A stretch of 64,000 nucleotides of DNA from Apostichopus japonicus (lineage: Eukaryota > Echinodermata > Holothuroidea > Aspidochirotida > Stichopodidae): contig NC_092579.1 in NCBI RefSeq assembly GCF_037975245.1, positions 1,123,001-1,187,000 of the forward strand, read 5' to 3'. Positions 56,714 through 64,000 of the stretch are shown in pieces. The notes under the pieces are model-generated. The model did no database searches. It was not told the DNA's origin and was given only the letters and a program-made list of their open reading frames with translations. The position numbers were made by a program, and so were the translations under genes. Within the stretch, counting starts at the first letter, position 1. Every line of letters begins with the position of its first letter.

Positions 56714-57639
56714 GTATAGTACATTGTTAAATTTTGTATCTTTTCCAGTTAAACTTAGTACAAAGCATTTTGTCAGAGTTTATATGTAACTTAAAGTGTG
56801 CTTGCTGTATTCCAAGTTCCAACATTCAACATGCCAACTCTACAAGAGATAATGCTCAAGCCAAGCTAGACATGATCTGAACCTCTCAGAATCAATCAGT
56901 TTAACAACATTTATTTTTTCATCGTCTTTGCAAACTGAACTGTACCAGAAGAACACATACTAGTGAAAAACATAAGAAGAATGATGTATATATTTCCAGG
57001 CTAATTTGAAGTCAGAGCTTTTTTTTTTAACTTCTACAGTCTACAGCTAGAATGTAATCTCATAAGCTTTTAAAGTGATAGCATGCTTAATATGGGGCCA
57101 GTAAGTACAGATCTTTAAGATACAATTAGTTGATTTGTTGCAGTTTCTGTGATCATGGGAGATGTATACGTCTCACATCTCAATTGCTACACATACCAAT
57201 TTTCTTGCAAAATTTTTAGATTTTGTGTCATGTTATTATACAGAAAAGGTCTTGATCCGGCTGCAATAGTCTCTTTAAAGCTTTGATATGAGATTGATAT
57301 AAACTAGTGTTTGCACAAGTAACCCAAGTACCCGCCCAACTGATTGCTACCTGGTTCCGAACATACTACCCGGTTCCGACGTAAAATGTAAAGTTATATT
57401 TTTGTACAAAATGTATAAGTTTGTTCAGGAAACCTATTGCCGCATTGTGTTTAATGTTTGCCACAATGCCCCCGAAAAATAAATTACAGTTACTGTAGAA
57501 ATGTTGATACGACTCGAATCCATAGTCACCATAGTCACAAGCTGCTACTGTATTTCATCAGTAAACACGTCTGATTCTTCAAGAATTGATGTATGTTACG
57601 CCTAATGTTCAGTTGTAACATAAGAACAGGCCTCGGAAT

Positions 57640-59833
57640 ATGGCCAATATATTTACTCAAAGTAATGATGCACAAGTAAGTGCAAACTTCCCAAGTTAAA
57701 AAGCAACATTGGAGTAGTTTTTAGTTGTTATGATTTTTTTATGTTATGTTCTGTCTGGTAATGTTCTACAGTAATTCTAGAGAAGTTACCACAGTACCGT
57801 TAGGTACCTGAACCTCCCCCCCCCCCCTTCTCCTTCATATCTCTACTTACATCAATTCTTTAAAGTGCATTGAATTTCATTTATATTAAAATCAGTTGAG
57901 GAGTATTTGTTTCTCTTTAGCAGCCAGAGAATGAGGAAGAAGCTACAGACAGTGATGTCAGAGATAACTCTGTAGTACCCGTAAGTTTTTGTTGCACTTG
58001 TTTTCCATTCTGTTGTTTCGGACAAATTTGTTTATAAGTCAGGTAAGTTGCAGACATTTATGGATATGATTGCACCTGCACTAGCTCTTTTTACCACACA
58101 GAAAAGTGATACTCTGATAAGCCCTTTCTCTGGAGAGTTAAGACTTTGTATTTCTGTGGAGGTGTGAGTGTGTGGGGGGGGGGGGGATAGCATGGGATTG
58201 GCTGGTAATCAGTTTGTTCATGGCTGAGTGCCTGAATTTCTTGCTGTCAAAAGTTCTTGCAGTCAAAAGTTTGCTGACTACTGGTTTAAGTACACTGGTT
58301 TGAAACCACAAACCTATTTCATATAAAATACACTTATATTTAGTGTTGCCCTTTATTTAAAATACTCTTTCATTATACTTCATTCAAATCTACAAAATGA
58401 AATTTCTTCCAGGCAGCGACCAATGACAGTTCCAGCCTGGAAAACATGTCCTTTTGTGGCCTTTTGAAGGTAATCCTTCTGCTTTATTGATCATCTAAGA
58501 AAGATTCATCAATAGAAATTAAGGCTGTGTAAAACAGAGCAATATAAATCATGCTCATCTAATCAATACTGTAGTTCGTTTAACAGCCTTTACTGTACAT
58601 TAACTTTGACAAAGGCTTGCTTTTATTTTACAGTATTGATTGATTGTTTACTTGGTTGATTAGTTGGTTATGTTTGATTATTTAAATATCTATTTTTATT
58701 GCAACCCCATTAAAAGAAAACATTTAATAAAATGGATAAATCTAGGACTATGTCAATGTGTTAAAACTATAAGATATCTCTTTGCAATTGCAATGCACGA
58801 AAGCAAATTGCAAAAGCATGTGTCAATTGAGCAATAGGATCTATGGTACATGACCCTAACCTGCTAGGATCACCTTAAATAAACTTAATGTTGACATTGT
58901 AATAATGTGTCAGAACTCATACATGCTTGCTTCATATGTTATTCCATACAGATAGCAATTATCCCCTACTCATAACTTAAAGTTAAACCAGTCCATGATG
59001 AAATGTTGAAAGGAATAATATATCCTAAAGTATTCACTAGAAAGCGGACAAGTCAATACCAAATAAATTGGAAAAGGCAAAAAGAGTACTGCATAGAATC
59101 CAATATTAAAGCACTACAGTGAGGTTGATCTGTATACATCTTATTGCCATTTATGCATTTGGGACTTTTAGTGGGTAAACTTCATGTTCATTGTGTATCT
59201 GTAAATGTTTGTTCATTCATTCAATAACTTTAAGAAATTGTGTATGCCCAGTTAGAATACTCACTCTAAAACCACATTGAGAGTTGCCTCCTCTGTTGAT
59301 TGCCTAATTTTGTTACTGCAGGCAATACTGCATGTGCAGAGGTTAACATTGATCCCTTTTGACCCTGTTTGTAATGGGGAGAAACATTGGGGCTGTGAAA
59401 AATTATCCCTTGGCTTCTGTTTTGCAACAAATGGCAAGGGGATGGGGAATTTCTTGTCCTGTATTGCTCTGTACGTACATTAAGGTCAAAAATAGCAGTG
59501 CTAGACAGTTCACTATTAATATAGCATACTTAATAATGTTACCCCACTCCAAAACATCTCCCCCTTTCTCTTCAATCTCGACCCTACCCCTCCTCTAAAC
59601 CTGTTAAGCAGACCCAATGCAAGATAACATTGAAAGTTTCCTCCCTTTTAGATTGCCTTATTATGTTATTGATAACTTTCAATTATGAAGAGGTAAACAT
59701 AGACCCCAATTATCCATATTTGCAATGGGCCACAGGGATTTATTGTATGTATGTATGTATGTATGTATGTATGTATGTATGTATGTATGTATGTATGTAT
59801 GTATGTATGTATGTATGTATGTATGTATGCGTG

Positions 59834-59872
<39 letters not shown>

Positions 59873-62188
59873 ATGTATGTATGTATGTATGTATGTATGT
59901 ATGTATGTATGTATGTATGTATGTATGTGTAGTGATCTTCCCGCAAGCAGGAACTCGCTAAAGAAGCCATGGAGGCTTATAGACTCGCAAGCTGACCGTA
60001 GCCAATCTCTCGGCACACATCCATTTAACGTCCATGTCGGGAAGTTGTTATTGAACAACACCCTTGCCAGACGACACACATTGCTGTCGGCGGGGAATCG
60101 AACCGGGGATCTCATGACTGGGAGACGCTGGCGTTAACCACTAGGCTATACACTCCGCCTGGCTATCAAATTTTCTATTTGATGGGCTATCAAATATTCC
60201 CCCAGCTGGCTACCATCTGGAAGCTAAGGGTAGATTTCTTGGTGGTCCTGATTTATCCCCCCCCCTTATCCTCCCCTCCTTGTTTGGCTAAACTACAGGA
60301 TATATCCCTACCCTACTTTTCTTCTTTTTATTATCTAACCGATTAATTTCACGGTAGTATTCTTAGATATACTTCCCAATATACCTTTGCCTATATGTAA
60401 TAATGTTCACCTACTCCCAAATATCTTTGTCACATTTTTCCTTTAATCTCTACCCTCACCCATTCCCCATGCCCTCGTATGCATGAAACGATGTAAAATC
60501 AAATTGAGAGGTGCTTCCTTTATTGATTGTCTAATTTTGATAACTGCAATACTCAATGTGTATAGGTTAACATAGACCCTATTTAAACTGTTTCCAACGG
60601 AAGGATCCGAGGGGGGGGGTGATCATTGGGGCTCTGAAGTGTACCCCCAGCTGGCTTCCATCTGGAAGCTGAGGGTAGACTTCTTGGTGGTCCTGATTAT
60701 GTTTTTAAGTCTTCCCTGTGGATGCTCTGCCTCCCCCCCCCCCCCCCCCTTGTTTGTCCAAGCTACTGGGCGTATTCCTGCCCTGTTCTTTTCTACCTAA
60801 GGGATGAACAAATGTCAGCGGTATTGTTTAAAAAACCTGTTATACCTTCCATCTGGAAGCTAAGGGATGACTTCTTGGCAGTCCTGATCCCCGTTTGATC
60901 CCCTTCCTTTTGATAAGCTACTGGGTATATCCTCTGCCCTCCTTTTTTGTTGCCTGGCTAATAAATTAATTTCAAAGGTGGTATTCCTATATACTTACTA
61001 ATACCTTTGCCTATATGTACTTAAGTTATCCCAACCCAATATATTTCTCTTGATCACTCTTAATGTATAGAGGTTAAAGATGTATAGGCCCCTAACTAAA
61101 TGCTATACTTGCTATATGATTTCAAACTGCACTTTTCCTGGAGGCATTACCCTCTAAACTTTTCCCATAATGCTAAATAAGCAAAGAAGATGGCTGGATG
61201 TCCCAGTGAGGTAAATTACCTTCAGGGTGGTAATATGAAGAGTATAAAAATTATGACCATATGCAATGGACCATATTTGAAAATTTTGCATATTTGGGGT
61301 CAATACAGCATACCTTTAACATAGACCCTTTTTACCCTGTTTGCAATGGGAGAATCATTCAGGGGCCGGGCTGTAAAACATTTCCGTTCTGTCTTGAAGC
61401 TAAGGATGTTAGGGGGGGGGGGGGTTTGTTGGAGTTGCCTGGACCTCCATTGCTTTGGCTATCCTGTACTTTGAGGTTAAAGGTAGCAATAGTAGTATTT
61501 CATTTATGTACTATTTTAACCCACGTTAAAGAACCCTCCCACTTTCTGTTCAATTCCTACATTTACCATCATCTACTCCTGGTATGTATTGAACCAATGC
61601 CAAATCACATTGAGAGATAACTCCCTTATTGATTTTGTAATTTTGTTACTTTCACACAAAATATTGTATACCTTGAAACTTTTGCTATAACCTGTATAGG
61701 TTTAGTATACACCCCATTGAAGGGTAGGCGGAATGGTGATGGCAAATGGGCTGTAAATTTGTATCTCTTGGCTTCCACTTCAGCTGAAGGGATGTACATA
61801 CCACATAGTATATGTCCCACCTATTTTCTCTTGCTATAAGAATTTGACTCTCCTGTGCAAAAAAAAAATGCAATGACTCTCTGTAGAGTAAGCAATTACC
61901 CTGACATGTCACACAATTGAATAGAAGCATGCTGATAACAGCTAATCATATATGGTGTAAAATAGTTTTTGAATAATCTACCATTTGATTTTAAAATGTT
62001 GTATATAGGACTTTTGACATCATATACTATTTTAATTGTACATGATTTCATCTCATTCAGCTAGTTATGATCTTCCTGATCTTCCAAAATTATGATGTGT
62101 TGGATATTTGTTTTGCAGAAACACACACAAACTGACTGCAACAACAAGACAGATGGAAAATATTCAGTCTCTGAATCAGATGAGGATG
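57640..62188 (+). CDS. start of an unidentified acidic, Ser-rich protein gene
   Basis: Four small exons join in frame: 57640-57675 (MANIFTQSNDAQ), 57921-57980 (QPENEEEATDSDVRDNSVVP), 58413-58469 (AATNDSSSLENMSFCGLLK) and 62119-62188 (KHTQTDCNNKTDGKYSVSES DED). Donors are gtaagt, gtaagt, gtaatc and gtgagt, with AG acceptors after pyrimidine tracts. Phases are 0, 0, 0, then 1, giving 74 residues so far. The sequence is acidic and low in hydrophobics, like a disordered N-terminus. I do not recognise the family. The gene continues past 64000. Each exon alone would be weak; the phase-compatible chain is what supports it. Confidence 0.5.
59736..59928. repeat. (GTAT)n microsatellite with a (GT)n core
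   Basis: Almost pure gtat tetramers from about 59736, a short gt run at 59829-59856, then gtat again to 59928. Encodes artefactual tetrapeptide frames on both strands. It abuts the 3' tail of the minus-strand SINE. Confidence 0.97.
59929..60165 (-). mobile_element. tRNA-derived SINE (minus)
   Basis: On the minus strand, tagcctagtggttaacgcc (60130-60148, A-box type) and ggttcgattcc (60094-60104, B box) are at tRNA spacing. A body of about 150 bp then leads to the (GTAT)n tract, which is on its 3' side. Different head sequence from the SINE at 3565. Confidence 0.75.
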
Positions 62189-62648
62189 GTGAGTTTGACT
62201 GTTTCTCCACAGGATTGTCCTTAGCCGGCTAACTAAATGTAGTACCTTGTAAATTTCCAGCTAACTGCACTCTGCTTGCTTTTATGTCATCTTTATGTTA
62301 CTGTACAATAAACCACATATAAAAAAGTGAGGTATATGACTAGAACAGAACAACTGTTGAAGATATAATCTTATAGGTCATACTGCTGTATTGGCCCCAA
62401 ATATAGCATGCTACCGCAAAAAAAAGTTTCCTACAATTATGTAATCCACCTGCCATGGTCGTAAAATGACCTCATTTTAACAGTTAGCCTGCACTGCCTG
62501 GCACATATCTTTCCTTGTATCAGAATCTTTGTGTATAGACACTGTCTTGTAAACTACACTGTCGACATATAACGATATATTACCACACAGTGTTTACACG
62601 AAGAACCTCACAGTGTCAAGCTGTGCAGACTACTTCATAGTGACCATC

Positions 62649-63290
62649 ATCGAGGTAAATGAATCTTGAGAAACTATCACACAGTAAATACGCGCGTACG
62701 CACATACCATGCATGGAGGGTCATGTAATGTGTTCCAGGGTGGTACTAATATATTACTCTCCCCATTACGCATGATGATTTCACCCAACTAGTACGTAAA
62801 TGTGTACGCGTGCTTAGAGCAGCAGACGACACCCGTTACCTAGCAATAACCGTGCATGTAGCCTAACGTGATAGCTATATTCCCGTCGAGAAGCATTAGG
62901 CTCTGTCCCATGGAGAATTCCATGGTTGCACTGAACTAAACATTTCCCCACAGCAACACGTCCAGTTCAACAATCCTTTTCGACAACAAATCGTTCTTGA
63001 TAATACAATTCAGACATCGACATTTCCCGCTGCAAGCCCAATGTATCTGTACTTGTTCTGTGCCGGCATGTCTAACGTTAGCATATTAGCTATGAAGTAC
63101 CAGTACCTTCTTATGCCGGTAGTTCCCATGTCCGAACCGACAAATCTTTCACGAAGTCACTAACACTATTCTCGAACTGCTACAGAGAAATATCAGTTTG
63201 GTACCACCCTGGAACACATCACATGACCCTCCATGCATGGTACGCGCGTGCCCAATTGACATGAATCCTCCAGATTCATTTACCTCGATG
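62649..63290. mobile_element. MULE-like element with long inverted ends
   Basis: About 115-bp inverted ends: left from atcgaggtaaatgaatct through ccatgcatggagggtcatgt to cagggtggtac; right is the inverse. Flanks gtgaccatc (62640-62648 and 63291-63299) are identical, 9 bp. The interior is not coding. Confidence 0.83.
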
Positions 63291-63299
63291 GTGACCATC

Positions 63300-64000
63300 A
63301 GTGAAGGTGGCAGGTTGATAACATAATTACGAAACTTTCCTAGCTATTGCGTGCTATAATTGGTCACAACACAACAGATTTTGCAATGTAGCATTTACAC
63401 ATACTGAAATACAAACTTTTCTTACTTTGGTAATAAACTGGAAACAACAATTAAGGCTATTTAGGGACCATTTTCATCTAAAGGCTAGAGGGTTCAGTTG
63501 AAATTCAAGGCCAAAGTCTGAAAACCTCAAGTAGCAGTGGGTACATTGTTTAGATATTAACTCTTTATCTTTAGACATTGATCAATTTATAAAGAAGAAT
63601 TCCACTCAAAAACTTGCCTGAATTCATCCTTTCATATACAAATTTAGTCAGACTATAATCAAGCATTCACATTTAAGCATGTCCGATATGAGGAGAAGAA
63701 AGAGCATGGGGAAATTCATCCTCATCACAGTAAGCTGGTCAACCATTAATACTCATTTACATAAGGACAAGCACAATCTGTAGGCATACATGACACTTAA
63801 AGAGGGGGTGAAATGGACAGATTTATGAATCATCATTTTATATACACTCGTAGCTTTCCAAATATACACAATTTGTGTCAAACAAAGCTTGCATCCTCCA
63901 GGAATAAACAATCAAAAATTCTCGGGCAATAAAATCTTTCCAAAAAATTGTTGTATATATGGTCGAGGAACCCAGATCACTTCCGAGACGCTTTTTTTAC
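63300..64000. other. right window end, nothing recognised
   Basis: AT-rich intronic or intergenic DNA, presumably an intron of the gene beginning at 57640. No exon or repeat could be supported. Confidence 0.4.

Larger units (their letters stand above)
53990..57639. other. region between P450 exon 8 and the next gene's first coding exon
   Basis: No heme-binding P450 exon is recognisable on the plus strand. Possible non-coding exons of the downstream gene are described separately. Contains the MULE-like element at 55144-55408. Otherwise no supported feature. Confidence 0.4.
59250..61800. repeat. degenerate large-unit repeats
   Basis: Recurring blocks: cacattgagagttgcctcc with ttgattgcctaattttg near 59272, 59628, 60502 and 61608; ggttaacatagaccct variants near 59341, 59692, 60564 and 61315; and agctggctaccatctggaag near 60202, 60649 and 60845. 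Old tandem duplications of a few hundred bases, disrupted by a SINE and a microsatellite. No coding exon recognised within. Confidence 0.7.

Noticed and set aside
59630-60137. YVCM / HTYI repeat frames of 76-149 residues
   Set aside because: Translation of the (GTAT)n microsatellite.
60090-60165. Possible functional tRNA gene on the minus strand
   Set aside because: Same reasoning: a SINE head rather than a closed tRNA.
54000-64000. Search for the P450 heme-binding exon (PERF, FxxGxRxCxG)
   Set aside because: No candidate seen by eye in phase 1 after an AG; a profile search of the translated window would be decisive.

Overview
This is eukaryotic, intron-rich, AT-rich DNA from an animal genome. 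Parts of two metazoan enzyme genes and the start of a third, unrecognised gene sit in a very dense field of transposable elements and tandem arrays. The kinds of elements (tRNA-derived SINEs, RTE-like and CR1/L2-like LINEs, hAT, TTAA-target and MULE-like DNA elements) and the protein sequences suggest a marine invertebrate deuterostome, possibly an echinoderm such as a sea cucumber. The species call is inference.

Left third (1-18776): an alpha-L-fucosidase gene (GH29) on the minus strand. Seven coding exons splice in frame from the start codon at 18776 down to 4064, giving 396 residues; the C-terminal exons lie beyond the left edge. Its introns and downstream flank hold a 21-copy 79/81-bp array, a SINE, a CR1/L2-like LINE fragment, a 37-bp array with a higher-order period, and a 5'-truncated RTE-like LINE with a long intact reverse transcriptase frame.

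Middle (18777-36810): mostly transposons inside transposons. One family of small hAT-type elements (ends like CAGTGGCGGAGC or CAGGGGCGTAGC) occurs repeatedly, most copies with 8-bp target-site duplications. One copy, 24973-32713, has been split by another family member, by a 5-kb element encoding a SAM domain plus C2H2 fingers, and by a fold-back element with a 10-bp duplication. A possible first exon of an unidentified gene is at 22762.

Right half (36811-64000): a clan-2 cytochrome P450 gene on the plus strand. Eight exons join in frame to give 425 residues, ending before the heme-binding exon, which I could not find. Its introns hold a tandem family carrying AGGTCA direct repeats (DR4), a non-autonomous hAT element, TTAA elements, a LINE 3' end, 34-bp and 147-bp arrays, and a complete 3.26-kb hAT transposon whose transposase has a single in-frame stop. 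From about 54.5 kb a new plus-strand gene with tiny exons appears to begin and leaves the window on the right.

The two enzyme genes diverge (fucosidase leftward, P450 rightward) across about 18 kb of transposon-rich intergenic DNA. Nothing suggests they work together. Most of what is unusual here concerns the mobile elements and arrays.
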